A DNA stretch of 58,101 nucleotides, from assembly GCA_028699915.1 (NCBI GenBank), contig JAQVTR010000007.1, positions 1-58,101 of the forward strand, in the 5' to 3' direction. The translations under genes were made by a program, and so were the position numbers. Origin of the DNA: Fidelibacterota bacterium (GTDB lineage: Bacteria > Fidelibacterota > Fidelibacteria > Fidelibacterales > Fidelibacteraceae). Of this stretch, positions 16,843 through 26,373 are shown in pieces (within the stretch, counting starts at the first letter, position 1; every line of letters starts with the position of its first letter). The notes below the pieces were generated by a model. That model ran no database searches. It saw nothing but the letters and a program-made list of their open reading frames with translations, and was not told the origin of the DNA.

Positions 16843-18192
16843 ATGAAGACAAAAATACTACAACAAGGGCCTTTTGAGTTGCGGAACATCGAATTTGCGG
16901 AGTTCCGCGGAGTCTCGATCGACACCCGCTCAATAAAAAAAGGCGAGATTTTCTGTGCGCTGCCGGGGAGCCGTTTTGACGGACACCGCTTTGTCAAGAT
17001 CGCTTTGCAGTACGGCGCGGCCGCCGCGATGGTCAGCCGCGAATATGCGGCGACGGCAGCTGCGGACGAGGCGCTCATTATTGTGGAAGATACACTGTTC
17101 GGACTTCAGGACCTTGCGCGACTTTATATCCGGAGCCTGAAGATCCCGGTCTTTGCACTGACCGGCAGTGCGGGCAAAACCTCTACGCGCCGCCTGTTAA
17201 AACACATTCTCAGCACATCCATGAAAGTCGCCGAAACACCGGGAAATTTCAATAACCGTATCGGCCTGCCCTTGTCCATTCTGGGTATACGCGGCGATGA
17301 AGATCTGGTACTCCTGGAGATGGGAACCTCGCATCCCGGCGAGATCCGGGACCTTTGCAGCATTGTCACGCCGGATTACGGGCTGATCACTTCCATCGGG
17401 CACGCCCACATGGGCGGGTTCATTACCATTGAATCCGTGCAGAAAGCAAAATTTGAGCTATTTGAATCCGTGCGCAAAGGCGGTACGCTCTTTATCAATC
17501 AAAACGATCCGCGTGTCCGCAATTTTCCGGATTCCGTCCGGCACAATCGCATCCGCTACGGCATCAACTGTCCCGCACATTTCAACGCAAAACTGCAGTC
17601 GCTGGATGAACATGCCTGCCACACGCTAAAAATTGAAGAAAATCTGATCCGGCTGAAGACACCCGGACCCGGAGCCGCGCAGAATGCCGTCGCCGCCTAT
17701 GCGGTTTGCCGGACGCTGGGACTTCCCGCGGCTGCCATTCTGCCGCAGATCGAAAGTTTCCGGCCCGAAGCCGGACGCGGAAAAATGGAAAACTGGGAAG
17801 GCATCACCCTGATCGACGATTCCTATAACGCCAATCCCGTCTCGGTAAAAAATGCACTGAACACGCTTAAGAACATCCGCTGCGACGGTCGCAAGATCCT
17901 GGTGTTCGCCGATATGCTGGAAATGGGAGAAGAAAGCCGCAGCAGTCACAGCCGCGTCGCCGAAGAGGCGCTGGAATCCGGGGTTCAGCATTTGTTCTGT
18001 TATGGAAAAGAAAGCCTGTTCACCCTTCTGCGCGCCAGACAGCTGAACTTTACCTTTGCCCACTATTATGAGGATAAACGCGTACTGGCAGAAGATCTGA
18101 AGTTTTTATCAAGACCGGATGATGTTATTCTTTTTAAGGCTTCCCGCGGCATGGCGGTCGAAGAGATCATCCAAATCATGAAGGGCCTGTAA
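16843..18192 (+). CDS. murF: UDP-MurNAc-tripeptide:D-Ala-D-Ala ligase
   Basis: Adds D-Ala-D-Ala to the muropeptide, the last cytoplasmic ligation of the precursor. The 449 residues contain VSIDTRSIKKGEIFCAL near the start, the ATP loop LTGSAGKTS at 107-114, NFNNRIGLPLSIL, EMGTSHPGEI and DDSYNANPVS near 325, all MurF marks. The ATG at 16843 is chosen; a TTG at 16834 is also in frame. Upstream ribosome-binding sequence is weak (GGAAACG). The hairpin at 16799-16828 lies directly in front. murE and murF are separated by 62 bases, the largest gap inside the dcw cluster. Confidence 0.95.
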   Translation: MKTKILQQGPFELRNIEFAEFRGVSIDTRSIKKGEIFCALPGSRFDGHRFVKIALQYGAAAAMVSREYAATAAADEALIIVEDTLFGLQDLARLYIRSLKIPVFALTGSAGKTSTRRLLKHILSTSMKVAETPGNFNNRIGLPLSILGIRGDEDLVLLEMGTSHPGEIRDLCSIVTPDYGLITSIGHAHMGGFITIESVQKAKFELFESVRKGGTLFINQNDPRVRNFPDSVRHNRIRYGINCPAHFNAKLQSLDEHACHTLKIEENLIRLKTPGPGAAQNAVAAYAVCRTLGLPAAAILPQIESFRPEAGRGKMENWEGITLIDDSYNANPVSVKNALNTLKNIRCDGRKILVFADMLEMGEESRSSHSRVAEEALESGVQHLFCYGKESLFTLLRARQLNFTFAHYYEDKRVLAEDLKFLSRPDDVILFKASRGMAVEEIIQIMKGL

Positions 18193-18193
18193 A

Positions 18194-19297
18194 ATGCTGT
18201 ATAAGATCCTTTATCCGCTGAAAGATCACGTTTCCTGGCTGAACCTGATGGGATATATTTCCTTTCGAAGCGCAGGAGCGGCCATTACGGCATTGCTGAT
18301 CACCTTTTTTCTGGGACCCCTTATCATCCGCGCCCTGCGCCGGCACCATATCGGCGAGACCATCCGCAGCGACGGTCCTGAAACACATAAGGTCAAGGCC
18401 GGCACTCCCACCATGGGCGGATTGATCATCCATCTGGCTGTGGTGGTACCTGTCCTGCTTTGGGCGGATATCAGCAACCGCTACGTCCTGCTGACCCTTT
18501 TGGTGACTGTCTGGATGGCTGCGATCGGCTTTATCGACGACTATCTGAAAGTGGTAAAAAAACTGAAACGCGGCCTGGTGGCACGCTATAAGCTATTGGG
18601 GCAGATCATGATCGGCTTTATCGTTGCCCTGTTCATGTACCTTTATCCCAGCGATCCGAACCTGATCACGGCAACTTCGGTCCCCTTTTTTAAAAATATG
18701 CTCCTGAATTTCGGCATTTTCTATACGCCTTTCGTGATCCTCTATATCACCGGCTTTTCCAATGCCGTCAACCTGACAGACGGACTTGACGGGCTTGCCG
18801 CAGGATTGATGGCTCTGGCGGCCTTTTCGCTCCTTGGCATTTCCTATATATCCGGTCGTGTGGACTTCAGTAATTATCTCGGTATAATTTATTTGCCCAC
18901 AACCGGTGAATTGACGGTTTTTCTGTCGGCGATGCTGGGCGGACTGGTAGGTTTTCTCTGGTTTAATTCTCGTCCTGCGGAAGTCTTTATGGGCGACACG
19001 GGATCATTGGCTTACGGCGCCGTTTTGGGAACGGTGGCCATTCTGCTGAAGAAAGAGATCGTTTTTCTGATGATTGGTTTTGTTTTTGTGATTGAAGCGC
19101 TCAGCGTAGTGCTGCAGGTGGGCTGGTTCCGGCATACCAAACGCCGATTCGGCGAAGGCAGGCGGCTATTCCGCATGGCGCCCTTGCACCATCACTTTGA
19201 AGAACTGGGCTGGCCGGAGTCCAAAGTGGTCGTAAGATTCTGGATATTGGGCATCTTTTGTGCCCTGATGTCCCTGGCAACCTTTAAGATACTGTAA
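18194..19297 (+). CDS. mraY: Phospho-MurNAc-pentapeptide transferase (lipid I synthase)
   Basis: Integral membrane enzyme that transfers phospho-MurNAc-pentapeptide to undecaprenyl phosphate. The 367 residues carry about ten helices and the polyprenyl-phosphate transferase motifs: KAGTPTMGG near 75, FIDDYLKV near 115, the catalytic region NAVNLTDGLDGLA near 190, FMGDTGSLAYGA near 265 and the histidine cluster APLHHHFE near 330. The ATG follows the murF stop by one base, with AAGGGCC upstream. Confidence 0.97.
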   Translation: MLYKILYPLKDHVSWLNLMGYISFRSAGAAITALLITFFLGPLIIRALRRHHIGETIRSDGPETHKVKAGTPTMGGLIIHLAVVVPVLLWADISNRYVLLTLLVTVWMAAIGFIDDYLKVVKKLKRGLVARYKLLGQIMIGFIVALFMYLYPSDPNLITATSVPFFKNMLLNFGIFYTPFVILYITGFSNAVNLTDGLDGLAAGLMALAAFSLLGISYISGRVDFSNYLGIIYLPTTGELTVFLSAMLGGLVGFLWFNSRPAEVFMGDTGSLAYGAVLGTVAILLKKEIVFLMIGFVFVIEALSVVLQVGWFRHTKRRFGEGRRLFRMAPLHHHFEELGWPESKVVVRFWILGIFCALMSLATFKIL

Positions 19298-19306
19298 AGG
19301 GACCGA

Positions 19307-20671
19307 ATGCACGTTACAGGAAAAAATGTCTGCGTTCTGGGAGCCGGCAGAAGCGGCATCTCGGCAGCCATTCTGCTGGCTAAGCAGGAAGCCCGGGTGC
19401 TTGTCAGCGAATTGAACACTTCGCTGGAAACTTCCGATCTGCTGGCAATTTTCCGGGAAAACGGCGTCCGCTGGGAATTCGGCCGGCACAGTACCGCCAT
19501 ATACGAATCCGATTTCGTCATTCTCAGTCCCGGAATTCCCCCCAATGCGCCCATCCTGCGTGAACTTGAACTCCGCGACATTCCGGTCTATTCCGAGATC
19601 GAGGCTGCAAGCTGGTTCAGCGAAAGTCCCATTATTGCGGTCACGGGATCTAACGGAAAAACCACCACCACCTCGCTGATCGCGGACATGCTGCAGCGCA
19701 GCGGCATTCCGGCGGTCGCCTGCGGCAATATCGGGCATTCTTTTTCCAAAGCGGTCTATACCGCCATTGTCAGTGGCAGCGCACACCCCATGTATGTCGC
19801 GGAAATAAGCAGCTTTCAGCTCGAAACCATCCGCGAATTCCACCCCAATGTTGCGGTCATACTGAATATTACGCCGGACCATCTGGATCGCTATGACAGT
19901 TTTCTGGATTATGCGCTTACCAAATGCCGCATTCTGATCAATCAGACAAACAAGGATCTGGCCGTCCTCAACCGGGACGATGCGGTGATCAACGCACATG
20001 CCGGCACGGCAGCGTTGGTAATCCCCGTTTCGCGGGAAAAGCTCCCGGATGCCGTTGCCTGTTTTGACGGAGAGCATTTTTCATTTAAAACCGGCAGCGG
20101 CTGGCAACAGCTTCCCCGCAAGGACATCCGGCTGTTCGGGATCCATAACGAGTACAATATCGCCTGCGCCGCTTCGGCCGTTTCACCCTATGTTCAGGAT
20201 CATGAAGGCGTGTTTGCATCTTTGCGAAACTTTAGCGCCATCCCCCACCGCATCGAATTTGCCGGTGAAACCGGGAATATCCGTTTCTACAACGACTCCA
20301 AAGGAACTAACATTGACGCGGTCATCATGGCGGTCCGCAGTTTTACTTCGCCGTTGCATCTCATCCTGGGCGGACGCGACAAGAACAACGATTTTACTGC
20401 ACTTACGCCGTATTTATCGGAGAAGGACAAAATTTATCTTATCGGTGAATGTGCGGAAAAGATCCGGCAGCAGCTGAAAGAATTTGCACCGCAGCTCTGC
20501 GGCGATCTGGAAACGGCGGTGCTCAAGGCTTACCGTTCGGCGCATCCCGGCGATGCGGTACTGCTGTCTCCGGCCTGTGCAAGTTACGATCAGTACAAGA
20601 ATTACGAGGAACGCGGCGACCATTTTAAAAGGATCGTGAAAAACATTACGGGGAAAGATGATGTATCGTAA
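19307..20671 (+). CDS. murD: UDP-MurNAc-L-alanine:D-glutamate ligase
   Basis: Adds D-glutamate to UDP-MurNAc-L-Ala. The 454 residues begin with a Rossmann loop VLGAGRSGISAA, then SPGIPPNAP, the ATP loop VTGSNGKTTT near 116 and ISSFQLE near 170. ITPDHLDRY, FYNDSKGTN and LGGRDKNNDF follow further on. A Shine-Dalgarno AAGGGA is well placed before the ATG at 19307. The 3' end overlaps ftsW by 14 bases. Confidence 0.96.
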   Translation: MHVTGKNVCVLGAGRSGISAAILLAKQEARVLVSELNTSLETSDLLAIFRENGVRWEFGRHSTAIYESDFVILSPGIPPNAPILRELELRDIPVYSEIEAASWFSESPIIAVTGSNGKTTTTSLIADMLQRSGIPAVACGNIGHSFSKAVYTAIVSGSAHPMYVAEISSFQLETIREFHPNVAVILNITPDHLDRYDSFLDYALTKCRILINQTNKDLAVLNRDDAVINAHAGTAALVIPVSREKLPDAVACFDGEHFSFKTGSGWQQLPRKDIRLFGIHNEYNIACAASAVSPYVQDHEGVFASLRNFSAIPHRIEFAGETGNIRFYNDSKGTNIDAVIMAVRSFTSPLHLILGGRDKNNDFTALTPYLSEKDKIYLIGECAEKIRQQLKEFAPQLCGDLETAVLKAYRSAHPGDAVLLSPACASYDQYKNYEERGDHFKRIVKNITGKDDVS

Positions 20672-21803
20672 ACCGGATTACCCGCTCAGTTTTAAGGTCT
20701 TTGCGATCACGCTGCTGCTGCTGATCCTGGGCGGAATGCTGATCCTTTTTTCCGCAAGCACCCGCGTTGCCTTTAACATCGACGGAAATGCCAACAGCTT
20801 CTTTGAAAGCCACGTCAAATACCTGATTCTTTCCATCCTGGTTTGTGCCGTATTTTATCTTATTGACTATCAGACTTTAAAGAAAAGCACCTGGCTGCTC
20901 CTGCTGTTCACCCTTATTCTGCTGACGATCACCCTGATCCGCAAGTTCAGCAGCGGCAGCCACGGAGCCGTGCGCTGGTTCTCTCTCGGAGGCCGGAATT
21001 TGTTCCAGCTTGCGGAACTGGTAAAATTCACGCTGATCATCTATGTCAGCGCCTATATCGCGAACCACCGGGAAGATCTGGGCAATTTCCGCAAAGGGCT
21101 GCTTCCCGTTTTGCTTATTTCCTTGGTATTGATCGGGATGATCGCATTGACCCCGGATTTTTCCTCCGCATTCTCCCTCTTCCTGATCATCGCTATTATG
21201 CTGTATATTGCCGGCGCTTCCTTAGCGCAGCTGGGGATCGTCAGTGGCTTCCTGACGCTTGCCGCTGCCGCTTATGTCTGGTTTTCCCCCTATCGCCGCG
21301 CCCGCATCATTGCTTTTTTCAATCCCGAAGATATCTCCAACGGCAATTACCAGATCCGCCAATCGCTGATCAGCCTGTCCGGCGGCGGTTTTTTCGGCCG
21401 GGGTTTCGGTAACAGCACGGGAAAGAATCTCTTTCTGCCCGAAGCGCATACGGATTTTATTTTTTCTATCGCCGGAGAAGAGCTGGGTTTTATCACGACC
21501 TTTTTGATCCTGGTGGCATTTATCGTCCTTTTTCTCTCGATGCTGCGACTGGCAAAGCAGGTGGAGGATCCCTTCGGAAAGAGCCTGATCTTTGCCACAG
21601 CTTTTTCCATGACCTATTATGCTCTGATCAACGCTGCGGTCTGTGTCGGACTGGGACCGGTCACGGGTCTGCCCATGCCCTTTATCAGCAAGAGCGGTTC
21701 GCAGCTGCTCATCAATCTTGCCCTGATCGGAGTGTGTTTGAACATTGTCAAACAGTCCCAGCACAAACTGCAAAAACAAGCGGAATTTTTACATGAGCTC
21801 TAA
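20658..21803 (+). CDS. ftsW: SEDS peptidoglycan glycosyltransferase FtsW
   Basis: Polymerises lipid II at the septum together with FtsI. The 381-residue protein has about ten membrane helices. It shows GAVRWFSLGG near 98 and FQLAELVKFTLI with the catalytic-type loop, then the RDxxNGNYQIRQSLISLSGGGFFGRG-like loop near 235-255, HTDFIFSIAGEELG near 270 and PFISKSGSQLLINL near the end, all typical of RodA/FtsW. Two ATGs are adjacent (20658, 20661), preceded by GGGGAAAG. It overlaps both murD and murG. Confidence 0.95.
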   Translation: MMYRKPDYPLSFKVFAITLLLLILGGMLILFSASTRVAFNIDGNANSFFESHVKYLILSILVCAVFYLIDYQTLKKSTWLLLLFTLILLTITLIRKFSSGSHGAVRWFSLGGRNLFQLAELVKFTLIIYVSAYIANHREDLGNFRKGLLPVLLISLVLIGMIALTPDFSSAFSLFLIIAIMLYIAGASLAQLGIVSGFLTLAAAAYVWFSPYRRARIIAFFNPEDISNGNYQIRQSLISLSGGGFFGRGFGNSTGKNLFLPEAHTDFIFSIAGEELGFITTFLILVAFIVLFLSMLRLAKQVEDPFGKSLIFATAFSMTYYALINAAVCVGLGPVTGLPMPFISKSGSQLLINLALIGVCLNIVKQSQHKLQKQAEFLHEL

Positions 21804-22950
21804 AAAAAGAACCCGTTACACAATTATTGTCAGCGGCGGCGGTACCGGCGGCCACTACTACCCTGCGCTGGCAATTATGGAGGCTATACGGCAGCGTTCT
21901 TCCGAATTGCCCGCATCGCTGCGTATCGATTGCCATTATGTCGGTTCTTCCTTTGGCATTGAGGCACGACTCGCACCGCAGTCGGACTTTCCCTGCACCC
22001 TCATTCCCGTACGCGGATTTTCCCGCTATATGACATTCAAAGCGCAGGCGCGGAATCTGCTCCTGCCTTTTCGCCTGCTGATCTCCTTTATCCGCATTGC
22101 TCTCCTGTATCGGCGTCTGGATCCAGTGGCCACCGTTGCCACCGGCGGGTATGCATCCGCAATTCCGGGACAGCTCTCGAACCTGCGGCATATTCCGCTT
22201 TTTGTTCAGGAACAGAATGCTTATCCCGGCGTGACAAGCCGCCTTCTTGCAAAAAAGGCCATGGCGTTCTTTTATGCTTACGAAGCCGTCAAGGAGCACA
22301 TCCGCAATGATGTCCTTTTTATCCGAAGCGGCAATCCGCTGCGCAATGCTATCCGGCGTATCCCGCGGGAAGAAGCCCGCAAAAAAATGGATCTGAAAAA
22401 TGATGTATTTACCCTGTTTGTCTTCGGCGGCAGTCAGGGTTCCGCCAGCATCAACCGTTACCTGGCTAAGCGTATCGAATCCTGGATCTACAAATACGGC
22501 ATCCAGGTGCTCTGGCAGACCGGAGAAAGCAGCTATGCGGAACTGAACAGAACGCTGGGGACAAATCCAAACATTCGCTTGATGAAATATATCAACGAAA
22601 TGTCCGCCGCTTATTCGGCTTGCGATATGGTCATTTCCCGGGCCGGAGCGCTGAGCCTGGCGGAGATCGAGCAGCTGCGCGTTCCCGCTATCCTGATCCC
22701 CCTTCCGGGAGCCGCCGGGAACCATCAGTATTTCAATGCAAAAACACTGGAAGCGCTGGGCTGTGCCTACCTGATCGAGGAAAAGGAATTCCCGAACAAT
22801 CCCTTTACGCCCATTCTGAATGCCATGATCCGTGATCCGCAGCAGCTGGAAAAAATGCGGGCGGCATTCCCTGAACGGGAAGAAAATGCCGCAGACGGCA
22901 TCGCCCGGAATATTTTAAACCGTTTACAATCCTTTTACGCCTGGAGTTAA
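21793..22950 (+). CDS. murG: Lipid II synthase, GlcNAc transferase MurG
   Basis: Peripheral membrane GT-B glycosyltransferase that adds GlcNAc to lipid I. The ATG at 21793 gives 385 residues and overlaps the ftsW stop by 11 bases; the frame remains open upstream only inside ftsW. The first glycine-rich loop SGGGTGGHYYPAL is near residue 15. GGYASAIPG, QEQNAYPGVTSR, FGGSQGSASIN and SRAGALSLAEI follow, the last binding UDP-GlcNAc. The GGGTGGHxxP form of loop 1 is family-typical. Confidence 0.96.
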   Translation: MSSKKRTRYTIIVSGGGTGGHYYPALAIMEAIRQRSSELPASLRIDCHYVGSSFGIEARLAPQSDFPCTLIPVRGFSRYMTFKAQARNLLLPFRLLISFIRIALLYRRLDPVATVATGGYASAIPGQLSNLRHIPLFVQEQNAYPGVTSRLLAKKAMAFFYAYEAVKEHIRNDVLFIRSGNPLRNAIRRIPREEARKKMDLKNDVFTLFVFGGSQGSASINRYLAKRIESWIYKYGIQVLWQTGESSYAELNRTLGTNPNIRLMKYINEMSAAYSACDMVISRAGALSLAEIEQLRVPAILIPLPGAAGNHQYFNAKTLEALGCAYLIEEKEFPNNPFTPILNAMIRDPQQLEKMRAAFPEREENAADGIARNILNRLQSFYAWS

Positions 22951-22952
22951 CG

Positions 22953-24353
22953 ATGAACGAGAACAGGATCCTTCAAATATTCGGCTCTATCCGGAAAATT
23001 CACATGATCGGCATTGGCGGGATCGGCATGAGCGGAATTGCGGATGTTCTTCTGCGTATCGGTTTTCGAGTTTCCGGATCGGACAGCACGGAAAGCAGCA
23101 TCACGGAGCACCTGCGTTCCCTGGGCGCCGAGATCAGCATCGGGCATCACCGCGATCAGATCCGCAGACCCGATATTGTGGTTTACTCATCCGCCATCAA
23201 ACGGGACAATCCCGAATACCGGCAGGCGGAACGCCTGGGGATCAAGCTGATCCGCCGTGCGGAATTCCTGGGAATGCTCCTCTCTGTCTGGCCTATCCGC
23301 ATCGGAGTAGCCGGAACACACGGCAAGACCAGCACCTCTTCCATTCTGGCTTCCGCGCTGGATGCCGCCGGTTCCCACCCCTCTCTTTTCATTGGCGGCA
23401 TCATCAAGGACCTGCATACCAATGCGCGTATGGATTCCAAAACCTGCGTGATCTTTGAAGCGGACGAATTTGACCGCACCTTTCTGGCCTTGCCGCCCAC
23501 ACTGGCTATCATTACCAACGTTGACGCGGACCACCTGGACATTTACAAGAACATTAATGATATGAAAACCGCTTTCCTGGAATATGCCAACAGCATTCCG
23601 GAGAACGGCTCGGTGATCCTCTGCCATGACGATCCCGAAGCGCGCAGCCTGCTCCCCTTAATCGACCGTCCTTGCGTTACCTACGGAGAACACCCGGATG
23701 CGGATTTCCACATCGGCGATGTCCGCTACGATACGGAATCGCATTTCAAACTGTATTACAACGGCGAAGCCATCGGGGACTTTGCCATGCGCCAGGTGGG
23801 ACTGCATTACATACAGAATGCCGCAGCGGCCCTGGCCTGTGCCTATCTTCTGCACCTTGACATCGCTTCCGCCGGAAGCGGCGTCTACAGCTATGCCGGC
23901 GTTGAGCGGCGCTTTGAACTGCGTTATGAACAAGGGAACGTCCTTTTCTACGACGATTACGCGCACCATCCCACCGAGATAGCCGCAACACTGAAAGGCA
24001 TCCGTACACGATACCCGGAACGCCGTTTGATCGTGATCTTTCAGCCCCATCTTTTTAGCCGTACGCGTGATTTTGCCAGGGGTTTTGCACGCTCGCTGCA
24101 GCTGGCGGACAAAGTCTTTCTCGTGGATATTTACCCCGCCCGCGAAGCGCCGATCCCGGGTGTCAGCAGCGCTATGATCGTCGACATGATGCGGGAAGCC
24201 GGTTGCGGGAACGTTTCCTACATTCCGGATATGAAGGACATTCCGGCGGCACTTATCCCGGAAATACGTCCGGGAGACATCATTGTGACAATGGGAGCCG
24301 GTGATATATGGAAAGTTTGTGATACGGTGTTTAAATCCTGGAATGAACGCTAA
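22953..24353 (+). CDS. murC: UDP-MurNAc:L-alanine ligase
   Basis: Starts stem-peptide assembly by joining L-alanine to UDP-MurNAc. The 466 residues show MIGIGGIGMSGIA near 18, YSSAIKRDNPE near 74, the ATP loop GTHGKTSTSS near 122, EADEFDRTF near 170, TNVDADHLD near 190, and YDDYAHHPTEI near 330, which is diagnostic. GGAG lies six bases before the ATG, two bases after the murG stop. In many bacteria murB or ddl follows murC; here ftsQ does, so those genes must lie elsewhere. Confidence 0.96.
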   Translation: MNENRILQIFGSIRKIHMIGIGGIGMSGIADVLLRIGFRVSGSDSTESSITEHLRSLGAEISIGHHRDQIRRPDIVVYSSAIKRDNPEYRQAERLGIKLIRRAEFLGMLLSVWPIRIGVAGTHGKTSTSSILASALDAAGSHPSLFIGGIIKDLHTNARMDSKTCVIFEADEFDRTFLALPPTLAIITNVDADHLDIYKNINDMKTAFLEYANSIPENGSVILCHDDPEARSLLPLIDRPCVTYGEHPDADFHIGDVRYDTESHFKLYYNGEAIGDFAMRQVGLHYIQNAAAALACAYLLHLDIASAGSGVYSYAGVERRFELRYEQGNVLFYDDYAHHPTEIAATLKGIRTRYPERRLIVIFQPHLFSRTRDFARGFARSLQLADKVFLVDIYPAREAPIPGVSSAMIVDMMREAGCGNVSYIPDMKDIPAALIPEIRPGDIIVTMGAGDIWKVCDTVFKSWNER

Positions 24354-25101
24354 AATGAAAAATAAGCGATACATCCTGCAGCTGCTTTTCACGCTGACGA
24401 TCTTCAGCCTCTCCCTGCTGCTTGCCATTCTTTACTGCAATTACCAGCATGTGTTCACCGTCAAGCATATTGAGGTCAGCGGTCAGAATGAACTGGACGA
24501 AAAGGAAGTAATCCATATCAGCGGGATCCGCCGCGGAAGCGAAATGTTCAGCCTGGACCTCTCTTCCGCCATGGAACGCCTGATCGCGGAACCCTATGTT
24601 CACAATGCCTTTATCAGCCGGCAATTCCCGGATGTGATCCGCATCCACATCATTGAACGCCGGCCTATGGTGCTGATCGATCTCCGTGAAACCTATGCCC
24701 TGGATGCCTTTGCTACCGTGCTTCCCCTGCCCCGCCGCACTCCGACGGAAACGCTGCCCGTCATTAAGGGCATCGATCCCGATCTGGCAATGCAAACCGG
24801 CATAAGCACCCAGCATCCCGATATTCTTCATGTCATCCATTTTGTTAACTACATCCGCGGTTTCGGCGATGAGATCGCCGCCTACTGCAACCATATCAGC
24901 TGGTCGGAAGAAAAAGGCTGGATCATCCGTCCGGGAGTGGAATACCCCCATATTTATCTGGGAAATGAGGATCTGGAAAAACGCATTGATATTTTGCACG
25001 CATTTGTGAAGGAAATGAACGAAAACAGCATTGACATGCGCCGTTACCGCTATATCAGCCTGCGATACAACGGCCAGGTCATAGTACGGGACAAATTATG
25101 A
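24343..25101 (+). CDS. ftsQ: Cell division protein FtsQ-like
   Basis: A bitopic division protein recognised by position between murC and ftsA and by architecture. It has one membrane helix near residues 11-32 (LQLLFTLTIFSLSLLLAIL), a POTRA-like domain (VKHIEVSGQNELDEKEVIHISG near 42), and RQFPDVIRIHIIERRPMVLID near 95-115, a pattern common to FtsQ/DivIB. About 252 residues. The start is uncertain: ATG 24343 overlaps murC by 11 bases, as in the ftsW-murG junction, and ATG 24355 follows the murC stop by one base. It overlaps ftsA by ATGA. Confidence 0.88.
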   Translation: MNAKMKNKRYILQLLFTLTIFSLSLLLAILYCNYQHVFTVKHIEVSGQNELDEKEVIHISGIRRGSEMFSLDLSSAMERLIAEPYVHNAFISRQFPDVIRIHIIERRPMVLIDLRETYALDAFATVLPLPRRTPTETLPVIKGIDPDLAMQTGISTQHPDILHVIHFVNYIRGFGDEIAAYCNHISWSEEKGWIIRPGVEYPHIYLGNEDLEKRIDILHAFVKEMNENSIDMRRYRYISLRYNGQVIVRDKL

Positions 25102-26351
25102 GCAATCCAACGAATGAAAAGACACTGTTAAGCGCGCTGGACATCGGCACCACCAAGATCTGCGCCGTGATCGGCGAGTATGACAGAAGCACCTCCGAAT
25201 ATCATATCCGCGGAATCGGGAAAGTCCCTTCGGCGGGAATGAAAGGCGGCGTTGTCATCGATATTGACCGTATGCGTCAGTGCATTGAAAATGCCGTCAA
25301 GGACGCCCTAAAGCAAGCCGGACTGGATCGGATCAATGGCGTTATCATCGGCATTGCCGGCGATCATATCCGCAGCAACGAAACCGAACATGCTATTCCT
25401 ATCAACCGTCCGGACAGCAGCAAAAAGATTAATATCATTGACGAAAAAGATATCGTACGGCTGGAGGAGTCCGTCAAGAATATCAATATCGGCATCGACC
25501 GCGAGATTATTCACGTCATTGCTCAGGAATATATTATCAACGATCAGATGGTCGTCAAGAATCCCATCGGCATGAGCGGCAACAAGCTGACCCTGAAAGC
25601 GAACATTATCACCGCCGCCATCAACAATGCCCGCGATCTGGTGAATTGCGTGCAAAAAACAGGACTGAACGTCTACGATATCGTACTGGAACCCATCGCA
25701 TCGGCGGAATCCGTGCTGACCTACGATCAAAAGGAACTGGGCGTCTGTCTGATCGATATCGGCGGCGGGACCACGGATATCACGATTTTCCGGGACGGGC
25801 ATCTTGTCAGCACCAATATTGTGGGCCTGGGCGGGGAGATCATTACCCGGGACATTGCCTCGCTGATCCAAACCTCTTTTTTTGAAGCGGAACGCATAAA
25901 GAAACAGTACGGCTGGGCAACGGCCAAACAGGCAAAAGCGGAAGGCATTCGCGAATTCTACGTCAAGCCCGTCAACGGCAGGACCGATATCGCGCTGAAT
26001 TCTTATCACCTGTCGGAGTTCATCGAAGCCCGTCTGCGGGAGATCTTTATGATGGTACAGAAACACATTCGCGGACAGCATCTGAACGCCGGTATCGTGC
26101 TGGCGGGCGGCGGAGCCCTTTTGAACGGCATTGATCATCTAGCAGAAGAAATCTTCGGAATGAACTGCCTTATCGGTTACCCACGCCACCTGAACGGACT
26201 GGAAAAAGAAAATTACACGCCGGATTACGCAACCGCAATCGGACTGCTGTATTCGGCGAACAAACCGCATCTAAAACCGAGATTCCCCTCGGGTCAGAAT
26301 AAAATGACCCTGTGGAATAAGATAAAAGAACGTTTATCGGAATTCTTTTGA
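25098..26351 (+). CDS. ftsA: Cell division protein FtsA
   Basis: Actin-like ATPase that tethers FtsZ to the membrane. The 417 residues contain the phosphate loop LDIGTTKICAVIGEYD near 14, the 1C subdomain SHS2-like region (IRSNETEHAIPI, 90-110), CLIDIGGGTTDITIF near 215 and VLAGGGALLNGID near 335. The C terminus ends in a basic-amphipathic stretch LWNKIKERLSEFF, the expected membrane-targeting helix. It overlaps ftsQ by four bases and is followed by ftsZ after about 20. Confidence 0.96.
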   Translation: MSNPTNEKTLLSALDIGTTKICAVIGEYDRSTSEYHIRGIGKVPSAGMKGGVVIDIDRMRQCIENAVKDALKQAGLDRINGVIIGIAGDHIRSNETEHAIPINRPDSSKKINIIDEKDIVRLEESVKNINIGIDREIIHVIAQEYIINDQMVVKNPIGMSGNKLTLKANIITAAINNARDLVNCVQKTGLNVYDIVLEPIASAESVLTYDQKELGVCLIDIGGGTTDITIFRDGHLVSTNIVGLGGEIITRDIASLIQTSFFEAERIKKQYGWATAKQAKAEGIREFYVKPVNGRTDIALNSYHLSEFIEARLREIFMMVQKHIRGQHLNAGIVLAGGGALLNGIDHLAEEIFGMNCLIGYPRHLNGLEKENYTPDYATAIGLLYSANKPHLKPRFPSGQNKMTLWNKIKERLSEFF

Positions 26352-26373
26352 AAATTAAGGAATGGAGGATCCT

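Noticed and set aside
21748-22725. A 325-codon minus-strand open frame over murG
   Set aside because: Antisense shadow; murG motifs are intact on the plus strand.
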